Source: Parablautia intestinalis (GTDB lineage: Bacteria > Bacillota > Clostridia > Lachnospirales > Lachnospiraceae). From it: DNA of 64,000 nucleotides. Below, piece by piece: positions 45,665 through 53,391 of this stretch; position 1 is the first letter of the stretch; every line of letters begins with the position of its first letter. The position numbers and the translations under genes were made by a program. The stretch spans positions 99,825 to 163,824 of the forward strand of contig RAYQ01000012.1 in NCBI GenBank assembly GCA_003612395.1, read 5' to 3'. Below the pieces are notes generated by a model. It had not been told where the DNA came from. It made no database searches and worked only from the letters and a program-made list of their open reading frames with translations.

Positions 45665-47418
45665 GCCTGCGCCCCCTCCTTTTTCTCAAACTGGCTATAG
45701 TAGATCTCCTGATATACCTGACAGTCCTTAAGCAACTCCTGGTGGGTTCCCATTCCCGCCACATTACCGTCGTCCAATACAATAATAGTGTCCGCATGAA
45801 GCAGAGAGGATGCTCTCTGTGATACGATAAAAACAGTAGTTTCCCCGGGCATTTCCTTAATGGATTTGCGAAGGGCCGCATCCGTAGCGTAGTCAAGGGC
45901 GGACGCGCTGTCGTCCAGAATCAGGATTTCCGGCTTTTTCACAAGGGCTCTTGCTATAGATAGCCTTTGCTTCTGACCGCCTGAAAGGTTCCGGCCTTCC
46001 TGTTCCACTCTTTCATCTAATTTCTTTTCTTTTTGTAATACAAATTCCTCTGCCTGGGCTGTCCGAAGCGCCTCCCACAGCTCGTCCTCACTTGCATTTT
46101 CATTGCCCCAAAGCAGATTATCCCGGATCGTTCCTTCAAACAAAACCGCCTTTTGCATCACGATGCCAATCTTATCCCGAAGCCCGGCCAGAGAGTACTC
46201 TCTTACATCCATACCGTCAACCTTAACGCTCCCTTTTTCTATATCGTAAAAGCGCGGGATTAAATTCACAAGGGAAGACTTGCCGGAACCAGTACCGCCG
46301 ATTACCCCGATAGTGTCGCCTCTTTGTGCTTTAAAATGAATATCCGTAAGGGCTTCCTCTCCTCCGGAGTGATAGCGCAGACTCACATGGTCGAACTCTA
46401 CCGTGCCGCGTTCCTCCCCGCCGCCATTTATCCGGCTTTTGCCTTCTCCCTGTGCAGCGCCCACTTCCTCAAGCCCTGCCGGAATTTCAAATATACTTTC
46501 TATTCTGTTTCCGCAGGCAACCGCCTTGGTAACCGTGATGATCAGATTAGCCAGCTTTATCAGCTCCACCAGAATCTGCGACATATAGTTTACCAGGGCA
46601 ACCACCTGGCCCTGGCTTAAAATTCCTGCCTCTACCCGCAGCGCTCCCACGTAAATAAGCGCAATCAGTCCTCCGTTGATTACCACGTATGTAAGGGGAT
46701 TCATCAGCGCGGAAATTCTTCCTGCAAGCATCTGCATACGCTTTAAGGCGTCCGTTTCTTTATCAAATTTTTGAATTTCTTCTTCTTCTTCTCCAAAGGC
46801 ACGGATTACCCTTACACCGGTAAGATTTTCCCTTGTAATGCCAAGTACCCCGTCTAAGCCTGACTGTACCTTCTTAAACAGAGGGATGCTTACCAGCATA
46901 ATGCCAAAAACAATAATCGAAAGAACCGGAATCACTACCACAAAAATAAGTGCCGCCTTCACATCTACCGTAAATGCCATAATCATAGCGCCAAACACAA
47001 TAAAAGGGGAACGCAAAAACAGACGCAGCACCAGATTCACGCCTGACTGCACCTGATTGATATCACTGGTCATTCTGGTAATTAAGGTTGAAGTTCCTTC
47101 CCGGTCCATCTGGGAGAAGGAGAGCCTTTGTATATGGGCAAACAACTCGTGCCTGAGCCTTGTGGCAAATCCCACCGCCGCCCTGGCCGCAAAGTATTGC
47201 GCTGTCACAGAGCAAATTAAGCCAATCAAACCAAATGCCGTCATGACCACACACATTTTTATAATGTAGCTTTTGTCTCCATTTGCAATTCCCACGTCAA
47301 TCATAGACGCTACTAATAAAGGGACCACAAGCTCGAAAGAGGCCTCTAGCAACTTAAACAGAGGCCCCAGTACACTTTCCTTTTTATAATCTTTTAAATA
47401 AACAAGTAATTTCCCCAT
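45661..47418 (-). CDS. ABC exporter half-transporter with degenerate ATP site
   Basis: A 585-residue exporter half. Walker A GGTGSGKSS and signature LSGGQKQR are normal, but Walker B ends ILILDDSASALD, with Asp in place of the catalytic Glu, and the switch region reads VSQRASS with Gln instead of His. The same two changes mark TM287 of the TM287/288 heterodimer, so this is the non-catalytic-site partner of the downstream gene. It follows the SufB-like gene by 17 bases. Substrate unknown. Confidence 0.93.
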   Translation of the reverse strand: MGKLLVYLKDYKKESVLGPLFKLLEASFELVVPLLVASMIDVGIANGDKSYIIKMCVVMTAFGLIGLICSVTAQYFAARAAVGFATRLRHELFAHIQRLSFSQMDREGTSTLITRMTSDINQVQSGVNLVLRLFLRSPFIVFGAMIMAFTVDVKAALIFVVVIPVLSIIVFGIMLVSIPLFKKVQSGLDGVLGITRENLTGVRVIRAFGEEEEEIQKFDKETDALKRMQMLAGRISALMNPLTYVVINGGLIALIYVGALRVEAGILSQGQVVALVNYMSQILVELIKLANLIITVTKAVACGNRIESIFEIPAGLEEVGAAQGEGKSRINGGGEERGTVEFDHVSLRYHSGGEEALTDIHFKAQRGDTIGVIGGTGSGKSSLVNLIPRFYDIEKGSVKVDGMDVREYSLAGLRDKIGIVMQKAVLFEGTIRDNLLWGNENASEDELWEALRTAQAEEFVLQKEKKLDERVEQEGRNLSGGQKQRLSIARALVKKPEILILDDSASALDYATDAALRKSIKEMPGETTVFIVSQRASSLLHADTIIVLDDGNVAGMGTHQELLKDCQVYQEIYYSQFEKKEGAQA

Positions 47419-47435
47419 CTTATATCTCCTGTCGC

Positions 47436-48386
47436 TTAAGCCAGAAAATTCTCTATAATGACAGCCTCCGCTTCCTCCCCGCTAAGGCCAAAAGTATTAA
47501 GTTTAATCAGCTGTTCGCTGTTAATTCTTCCAATTGCCGCTTCATGAATAATGGCAGCATCCACATGTTTTGCGTCAATCTCCGGAATAGAGCATACCTG
47601 TGCCTTATCCATAATGATCGAATCACACTGGATATGCGCATGACAGAGTGCATTGCCAATGGCTTTGGGGTGAAAGGTCTGGGTTGAATCCCCCCTGGCA
47701 ACTGAACGGGAGGTGATCTGTGCGGAGCTTCCCGCTCCATTTAAATAAATGTCCATGTTGGAAACCGCACTCTGCTTATCGTGGGTCATAAGCTTTTCAA
47801 CTACAAACAGCTTTGCCCCCTCTCCCATCACTACTTCTGTCTCGCGTTTTGTGGAATCCACTCCTTTAATCTGCGCCGTATCCAGGGTAAAAACAGAGTC
47901 CTTTTCCATGATGATTTTCGTCACCGGATTCAGGATCCTGGCCCCGGTCCCCTCTCCTTCTCCATAGTGCTTTTCCTCATAACGCACATTGGCACCCATC
48001 CCTACGTGGAAGGTGTGAATCCCGTCATGTCTGCTGTCGTTACAGCCGCTGTTATGAATACCGCATCCGGCTACAATTGTTACCCGCGCACCTTCCTCAA
48101 TATAAAAATCATTGTATACCTGATCCATGATCCCGGAAGCCGCCACAACTACGGGAATATGCACCTGCTCGCCCTTCGTCCCGCTGCTTATAAAAACGTC
48201 AATTCCCTGCTTATCCTCTTTCCGCTTTATTTTAATGTGCTGCGTATCTCCATGGCAGAGGGAATATCCGTTATACCGCAGGTTGTAAGCGCCCTGCTGA
48301 TGAAAACCTTCACTGTCTATTTTTTCCAGAATAGACTCTGTCACATGATCTATATCCGCCACTTTGTTTTCCTCTTTCTCTGTCAT
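47436..48386 (-). CDS. SufB/SufD-family protein (SmsB-like) of a minimal Fe-S assembly system
   Basis: A 316-residue SufBD-fold protein: parallel beta-helix with blocks VTIVAGCGIHNSG, ARVTIVAG, SRSVARGDSTQTFHPKAIG, and the family end HEAAIGRINSEQLIKLNTFGL. It is shorter than the ~470-residue SufB, matching the minimal SMS type (SmsB with SmsC) seen in anaerobes and archaea. It probably builds Fe-S clusters as a scaffold with the ATPase encoded upstream. No cysteine desulfurase (SufS) or SufU gene is nearby. Confidence 0.88.
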   Translation of the reverse strand: MTEKEENKVADIDHVTESILEKIDSEGFHQQGAYNLRYNGYSLCHGDTQHIKIKRKEDKQGIDVFISSGTKGEQVHIPVVVAASGIMDQVYNDFYIEEGARVTIVAGCGIHNSGCNDSRHDGIHTFHVGMGANVRYEEKHYGEGEGTGARILNPVTKIIMEKDSVFTLDTAQIKGVDSTKRETEVVMGEGAKLFVVEKLMTHDKQSAVSNMDIYLNGAGSSAQITSRSVARGDSTQTFHPKAIGNALCHAHIQCDSIIMDKAQVCSIPEIDAKHVDAAIIHEAAIGRINSEQLIKLNTFGLSGEEAEAVIIENFLA

Positions 48387-48498
48387 TTTCAGTCTTTACC
48401 TTTCCCTTATCCGCCTCCGGCTGTACGCTTCTTTTTCGGAAAACAGTTTTTGCAAATTCTTTTCTGCCAAAAACTGCCCTTCAAACCCGAAGGCTTTT

Positions 48499-49233
48499 TT
48501 ATGATGCCCTATGGGCCGGATTCATGCAGGCGCAGCCCGTATCGTCATTTACAAGATTGGGCAATACCTTTTCCCTCTCATCAAGAGTTTCTATTTTCCC
48601 GTCCTTAACCACCATAATCCGGTCTGCCATACGTATAATTCTCTCCTGATGGGAAATCAGGATAAGACTTTCCTTTTTATCCGCATGGAGCTGCTCAAAT
48701 TGTTTCACCAGCATAGAAAAGCTCCAAAGGTCAATTCCGGCCTCCGGCTCATCAAAAATGCATAATTTATGAGGTTTGGCAAGAACGGTTGCAATCTCAA
48801 GCCGTTTCATCTCTCCTCCGGAAAGGGTGTTATCCACCTCCCGGTTTAAATATTCCCTGGCACAAAGTCCCACGCCGCTTAAGTAGTCGCAGCATTTACT
48901 TTCAGGCAGTTCATATCCCGCCGCAAGGGAAAGCAGCCGCTTTACCGTCATTCCCTTAAATCGGGGCGGCTGCTGAAAAGCAAATCCGATTCCTGCATTT
49001 GCCCTCTGTGCAATACTATAGCCGGTAATATCCACACCATCCATGAAAACAGCGCCCTCATCCGGCTTCTCAATTCCCATAAGGAGCTTAGCAAGGGTGG
49101 ATTTTCCCCCGCCGTTAGGACCGGTAATCACCAGCATTTCTCCCTCTTCCACAGTGAAGTTTACTCCTTCTATAATGCATTTTTCCACACCGTTTTCTAA
49201 TGGGTGGAATACCAAATTTCTAACTTCCAGCAT
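48499..49233 (-). CDS. SufC-like ATPase (SmsC) of a minimal Fe-S assembly system
   Basis: A 244-residue ABC ATPase without membrane part. Walker A GPNGGGKST, signature LSGGEMKRLEIA, Walker B LCIFDEPEAGID and switch His in ISHQERI are intact; the SufC-type DEPEAGID string separates it from transport ATPases. The start is the eighth codon of the open frame, with AGAGGTG seven bases before. It lies upstream of the SufB-like gene with a 112-base gap. Its partner is that protein rather than the exporter. Confidence 0.9.
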   Translation of the reverse strand: MLEVRNLVFHPLENGVEKCIIEGVNFTVEEGEMLVITGPNGGGKSTLAKLLMGIEKPDEGAVFMDGVDITGYSIAQRANAGIGFAFQQPPRFKGMTVKRLLSLAAGYELPESKCCDYLSGVGLCAREYLNREVDNTLSGGEMKRLEIATVLAKPHKLCIFDEPEAGIDLWSFSMLVKQFEQLHADKKESLILISHQERIIRMADRIMVVKDGKIETLDEREKVLPNLVNDDTGCACMNPAHRAS

Positions 49234-49273
49234 ATAAACACCTCTTATATACAACGGTTCGGCACAAATCCGT

Positions 49274-50158
49274 CTATTTTAAGTATTCCTCATATTTATC
49301 CCTTGTCTCATTGAGAAAAACAATTCCTAAAATACCGGGACCTGTATGGGCACCGATAGCACAGCCTACCCGCCCTTCCAAAAGCCCCTTTACATGATAT
49401 CTGTCCACAAGCTCTTTTTTGATATATTCATAGGCTCCTTTATCCATCCCATAGCAGACGCCTACTACCTGCTGTTCCAGATTTTTCCCCTTCTCGCCCA
49501 CCATATCAAGTATTCTCTTCTGAGCCTTTTTCCAACCGCGCACCTTCTCCACAGCCTTCAAAGAACCATTTTCATCCACAACAATAATCGGCTTAATATC
49601 AAGTACCGTACCTGCCAGAAAAGAAGTCCTGCTAAGCCTCCCTCCCTTAAACAAATACTCAAGCTCCATTACGGTAACCGCATGTTCCATATGCTCACAA
49701 AAGAAATTGGCCGCCTCAATTAAAAGCTCCTTTGGCGCGCCGTTTTTCTGCATACGAAGAACCCTCTCTGTCACCAGACCGTATCCTACAGATGCACATT
49801 TCGTATCTATAATCGTGACTTTAAAATCCGGATATTCCTCAAGCACCTGCTCATAGGCCAGCTTAGCGGCGTTAAAGGTCCCTGCAATCCCTGTGGAGAA
49901 GCACAGGTACAAAACCTCGTCTCCCCTTTTTGCAAAGGGTAAAAAATGCTCATAGAACATATATTGATTAATATGATACGTTTTTATCTCCCTGCCGGAA
50001 GCCTGAATTTCATAAAATTGATCGGGAAAGATGGTATCACCATCAAAGTAGTCCTTCCCTTCAATCGTAACAGGGGTCGGCATTACGTATAAACTGTATT
50101 CTTTTATCACACTATCCGGCACATCGGAAGCGGAATCCGTAATAATGCAAAAAGCCAT
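49274..50158 (-). CDS. DegV family fatty-acid-binding protein
   Basis: A 294-residue DegV protein: IITDSASDVPDSV near the N-terminus, YLCFSTGIAGTFNAA, MELEYLFKGGRLSR and the end HTGPGILGIVFL. Family members (FakB) hold a fatty acid for phosphorylation by FakA and so feed exogenous fatty acids into lipids. No fakA is nearby. It lies upstream of the SufC-like gene with a 40-base gap and may share its transcript. Confidence 0.94.
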   Translation of the reverse strand: MAFCIITDSASDVPDSVIKEYSLYVMPTPVTIEGKDYFDGDTIFPDQFYEIQASGREIKTYHINQYMFYEHFLPFAKRGDEVLYLCFSTGIAGTFNAAKLAYEQVLEEYPDFKVTIIDTKCASVGYGLVTERVLRMQKNGAPKELLIEAANFFCEHMEHAVTVMELEYLFKGGRLSRTSFLAGTVLDIKPIIVVDENGSLKAVEKVRGWKKAQKRILDMVGEKGKNLEQQVVGVCYGMDKGAYEYIKKELVDRYHVKGLLEGRVGCAIGAHTGPGILGIVFLNETRDKYEEYLK

Positions 50159-50264
50159 ATCTGTCTCCCTTCCTTACTTTATTTCTACTAATAACAGCAT
50201 ACCATGACTATTTTATTACTATACTACATTTACCAAATTTGTGCATCTTAAAAATTTTAGGAAA

Positions 50265-51443
50265 TTAATGATGGAATAGTCTGATACCCGTAAACGCCAT
50301 CACCATATCATACTTGTCACAGCATTCTATCACAAGATCGTCCCGGACAGATCCGCCCGGCTGGGCAATATATTTCACGCCGCTCTTGTATGCCCGTTCA
50401 ATGTTGTCAGAAAACGGGAAAAATGCATCTGACCCTAAAGTCACATTTCTATTTCCGTTAAGCCATGCCCTCTTTTCCTCTCTTGTAAAGACAGGCGGTT
50501 TTTCTTTAAAGCGCTTTTGCCATTCTCCATCCTTTAGAACATCCTCGTATTCCTCTCCTATATAAACATCAATGGCATTGTCCCTGTCAGCCCGCCCTAA
50601 TTTATCTAAAAACGGAAGGTCCAATACCTGCGGCGCCTGGCGCAGATACCAGTTGTCCGCCTTTTGGCCCGCTAATCTGGTGCAGTGTATTCTGGACTGC
50701 TGCCCGGCTCCAATTCCAATGGCCTGTCCGTCCTTTACGTAGCAGACCGAGTTAGACTGGGTATATTTTAACGTAACAAGGGCAATCTGCATGTCGATCT
50801 TTGCGCTCTTTGGCAGCTCTTTATTCTTCGTAACAATATTGGAAAGCAAATCATCATCAACCACCAGCTCGTTTCTTCCCTGTTCGAATGTAACACCAAA
50901 TACCTGTTTTCTCTCAACCGGATTCGGCACATATGCCGGATCTATCTGAATAATATTGTAATTACCCTTCTTCTTTTCCATCAAAAGCGCCATTGCTTCT
51001 TTTGTATATCCCGGCGCAATCACTCCATCGGATACCTCTCTTTTAATCAGCCGTGCCGTATCCTTATCACATTCATCGGATAGAGCGATAAAATCGCCAA
51101 AAGAAGACATTCTGTCTGCGCCCCTTGCCCTGGCATAGGCACACGCAAGAGGTGACAATTCCCCAAGATCATCCACCCAGTAAATCTTTGCCAGCGTATC
51201 TGTAAGAGGAAGTCCGATTCCCGCCCCTGCCGGTGAAACATGCTTAAAGGAGGCGGCTGCAGGGTACCCGGTAAGTGCCTTTAATTCCTTTACCAGCTGC
51301 CATCCATTCAGGGCGTCTAAAAAATTTATATACCCCGGCCTGCCGTTTAACACTGTAACCGGAAGACTGCCTCCGTCCTCCATAAAAATTCTGGACGGCT
51401 TTTGATTAGGGTTGCATCCATATTTTAATTGAATTTCTTTCAT
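50265..51443 (-). CDS. Stand-alone AICAR transformylase (PurH C-terminal domain type)
   Basis: A 392-residue protein holding only the folate-dependent transformylase half of PurH: ASFKHVSPAGAGIG with the catalytic Lys-His pair, ARGADRMSSFGDFIALS, NSVCYVKDGQAIGIGAGQQSR and LGSDAFFPFSDNI. It formylates AICAR with 10-formyl-tetrahydrofolate to FAICAR. The IMP cyclohydrolase half is missing and is supplied by the PurO-type gene directly upstream (40-base gap). The unit is controlled by a ZTP riboswitch. Confidence 0.95.
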   Translation of the reverse strand: MKEIQLKYGCNPNQKPSRIFMEDGGSLPVTVLNGRPGYINFLDALNGWQLVKELKALTGYPAAASFKHVSPAGAGIGLPLTDTLAKIYWVDDLGELSPLACAYARARGADRMSSFGDFIALSDECDKDTARLIKREVSDGVIAPGYTKEAMALLMEKKKGNYNIIQIDPAYVPNPVERKQVFGVTFEQGRNELVVDDDLLSNIVTKNKELPKSAKIDMQIALVTLKYTQSNSVCYVKDGQAIGIGAGQQSRIHCTRLAGQKADNWYLRQAPQVLDLPFLDKLGRADRDNAIDVYIGEEYEDVLKDGEWQKRFKEKPPVFTREEKRAWLNGNRNVTLGSDAFFPFSDNIERAYKSGVKYIAQPGGSVRDDLVIECCDKYDMVMAFTGIRLFHH

Positions 51444-51483
51444 ATTTTATACCTCGCTTTTCCATTTATCTTCCGCAAAAAAA

Positions 51484-52197
51484 TTATTTGTTTTTATTAA
51501 CAATACGTGTCTCATATTTTCCTGTTGCAATGTCAATATATCTCACAAACAGGGACACCTTATTTTCCTCATTTAAACTGTTCCAGATAAGATCCGTAAA
51601 GGCATCGATATCCCCTGTTATTTCCACCCGCTTAGGCTCACCTTCAAAGCTTGGCAACGGGCTGCCGTCATGAAGGTATGTATGGATAAAATGCCCCTCT
51701 CCTGCTGCCGGATTCTCATAGGAATAAGTATACCTGCCACAGCCCTTTGGGTTTCCGTTATTACTTTTTAAAATGGACATGGCATAAGCATAATTTCCAT
51801 TCTCTGCCTGCATAACCCCTGAGATTCGAGGCGTGTAATTGGGTCCGTCCGGCTCAAATTCACGGCTCCTTAAAGACTGTTCAAAAGTAAGTCCCTTTTC
51901 AAATCCCTCGTAAACCGTATCCGTCTGATCTCCGTTTGTGACAATTGTTCTGTTTCCCCACACCCTCACCGGTGCGTAAATAATAAGGCTGGGATCCTCT
52001 AACCTGGAAGGATCAAAAGCCTGCGTCCTTATTCCCTCTCCCTCCTCCACAAAAATACGGTTACGGCTGTTTGCGCTTCTTCCCATAATAAAATAGGCTG
52101 TCACGGCCTTTGCTCCGTCCTTTGACCTGCCTATTACAATCCCTCTTCCCGGATATGCATTTTCCATAAGCTCCCTGGCAAGTGATAACATTTCCAT
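51484..52197 (-). CDS. IMP cyclohydrolase, PurO type
   Basis: A 237-residue protein of the archaeal-type IMP cyclohydrolase family: GRGIVIGRSKDG, AYFIMGRSANSRNRIF, LIIYAPVRVWGN, VTNGDQTDTVYEG and EPDGPNYTPRISG. It closes FAICAR to IMP, the last step of purine synthesis. It replaces the N-terminal domain of the usual bifunctional PurH. It is the first gene behind the ZTP riboswitch. GGAGG lies before the ATG. Confidence 0.93.
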   Translation of the reverse strand: MEMLSLARELMENAYPGRGIVIGRSKDGAKAVTAYFIMGRSANSRNRIFVEEGEGIRTQAFDPSRLEDPSLIIYAPVRVWGNRTIVTNGDQTDTVYEGFEKGLTFEQSLRSREFEPDGPNYTPRISGVMQAENGNYAYAMSILKSNNGNPKGCGRYTYSYENPAAGEGHFIHTYLHDGSPLPSFEGEPKRVEITGDIDAFTDLIWNSLNEENKVSLFVRYIDIATGKYETRIVNKNK

Positions 52198-52232
52198 CTT
52201 CTGCTTCCTCCTCTCAAAATTCCCAATGGATC

Positions 52233-52273
52233 AAAAAACGCCCGGACATACCTGTATCAGGGCTACCCAGACG
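52233..52273 (-). terminator. Terminator overlapping the ZTP aptamer
   Basis: Minus strand CGTCTGGGTA (52273-52264) pairs with TATGTCCGGGCG (52250-52239), ten pairs including G-T pairs, followed by TTTTTT. The 5' arm is the conserved 3' block of the aptamer, so ligand binding would prevent the terminator and turn the purine genes on. Confidence 0.85.
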
Positions 52274-52349
52274 GTCGGCTCATTGCTCACAATACACTCC
52301 CTGTAGTTTATTCTACCCAGGCATTTCCTGTTTCCGTCAGTTGTGTATC
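52264..52349 (-). promoter_or_regulatory. ZTP (pfl) riboswitch aptamer
   Basis: Minus-strand blocks in order: P1 arm ATACAC, AACTGACGGAA, a P2 hairpin region, CAGGGAGTGTAT (which closes P1 with GTGTAT), a short hairpin, and GCCGACCGTCTGGGTA. These match the conserved pieces of the pfl motif (ACUGGCG, GGGGAG, GCCGACCGCCUGGGCA). The riboswitch senses AICAR triphosphate/monophosphate, which build up when 10-formyl-folate is short; the genes behind it use AICAR. The rest of the 52198-52531 gap holds the two divergent promoters. Confidence 0.95.
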
Positions 52350-52357
52350 TAATCATT

Positions 52358-52386
52358 ATCATAATAGAAGAACCTCATAATTGCAA
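52358..52386 (-). promoter_or_regulatory. Promoter of the purine unit
   Basis: TTGCAA (52386-52381), 17 bases, TATGAT (52363-52358) on the minus strand. The transcript would start at about 52351, right at the aptamer's first stem. Confidence 0.8.
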
Positions 52387-52456
52387 CTATTACCTTATTT
52401 TTTGCCCTAATTTGCTTTTCGGCCGGGAAATTCCCGTTTTTTCTATTTTTCTCCTA

Positions 52457-52485
52457 TTTACATAGCAAAAAAAACGTATTATACT
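52457..52485 (+). promoter_or_regulatory. Promoter of the small lipoprotein gene
   Basis: TTTACA (52457-52462), 17 bases containing an A8 run, TATACT (52480-52485), 47 bases before the start codon. Confidence 0.75.
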
Positions 52486-52531
52486 AAATATTGCATTTTG
52501 ACGCAAAAAGAAAGGAGAAATAGGATTTATT

Positions 52532-53230
52532 ATGAAAAAAGTCAAAAAAGTTTTGGCTGTCATTGCAGCTGTTGCTGTAATGTGTATGCCGCTGACCGGC
52601 TGTGGAGAAAAGTTAGTTCCGGCTGATCAAACCGTAGGCGCTCTGTTTGAGCTTGCAGCAAAGGACAATGCTGCTCCCATGAAGGATTTATTGGGCTTTG
52701 CTTCTGAGGAAGATGTGTCCAGCGCTTTCTTTGAGGAAGGTGCAGATGTAGAACTGGTAGATGAATTAAAGAATGAACTTTCCAGTGCAGGTGTAGAACT
52801 CTCTGACGAGGATGTACAGGATTTGACGGATTCCATGATGACCATGCTTGGCAAAATTACCTACACAGCAGAAATTACATCCGAAAGCAACGATCAGACT
52901 GTTGTTACCCTGAAGATAAACGGTTTTTCATATGATGAAATGACCCAGATTATGATGGATGCAGCCACCAAAATGACTGACAGCCTTACCGCAGAAGATC
53001 AGGAATCTATTGCCAATGGCGATATGGAAGTGTTCAACTCTTATATGCAGCAGTATATCAAGGACTTTGTGAGCGGACTTGCTGCAATGGAGCCCAGCGC
53101 TGATGCTACGGAAGTAACTGTTACCTGCGAAAAGCTTAAAGTTGACGTAAGCGGCAAAGAAAAAGTTGCATGGCTGCCTACCGACATGGATGGTTTTTCA
53201 AATGATATCGAAGGTGCAATGTTTAAATAA
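52532..53230 (+). CDS. Acidic lipoprotein of unknown function (DUF5105-like)
   Basis: A 232-residue exported lipoprotein: basic start MKKVKKVL, hydrophobic core and lipobox MPLTGC near residue 23. The mature part is acidic with helices and a central beta block (ITYTAEITSESNDQTVVTLKI), the pattern of many Clostridia DUF4854/DUF5105-type lipoproteins. It is a single-gene unit with its own promoter and strong terminator. Function unknown. Confidence 0.8.
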   Translation: MKKVKKVLAVIAAVAVMCMPLTGCGEKLVPADQTVGALFELAAKDNAAPMKDLLGFASEEDVSSAFFEEGADVELVDELKNELSSAGVELSDEDVQDLTDSMMTMLGKITYTAEITSESNDQTVVTLKINGFSYDEMTQIMMDAATKMTDSLTAEDQESIANGDMEVFNSYMQQYIKDFVSGLAAMEPSADATEVTVTCEKLKVDVSGKEKVAWLPTDMDGFSNDIEGAMFK

Positions 53231-53276
53231 AACAAATTACATACAGCAGCACGTCAGCCAATTTACTGACAAAACA

Positions 53277-53310
53277 GCTCCGGCATACGTCAATATGCCG
53301 GAGCGTTTTA
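53277..53310 (+). terminator. Terminator after the lipoprotein gene
   Basis: Perfect 11-base stem GCTCCGGCATA/TATGCCGGAGC with a 6-base loop, then GTTTTATT. Confidence 0.9.
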
Positions 53311-53391
53311 TTATATTAAGCTGACCTGCGGGGTAAGGCGGCGTTTGATATTTTCCTGCAGATGGCCTAATGATTAAAGCCCGCTGCCGTT

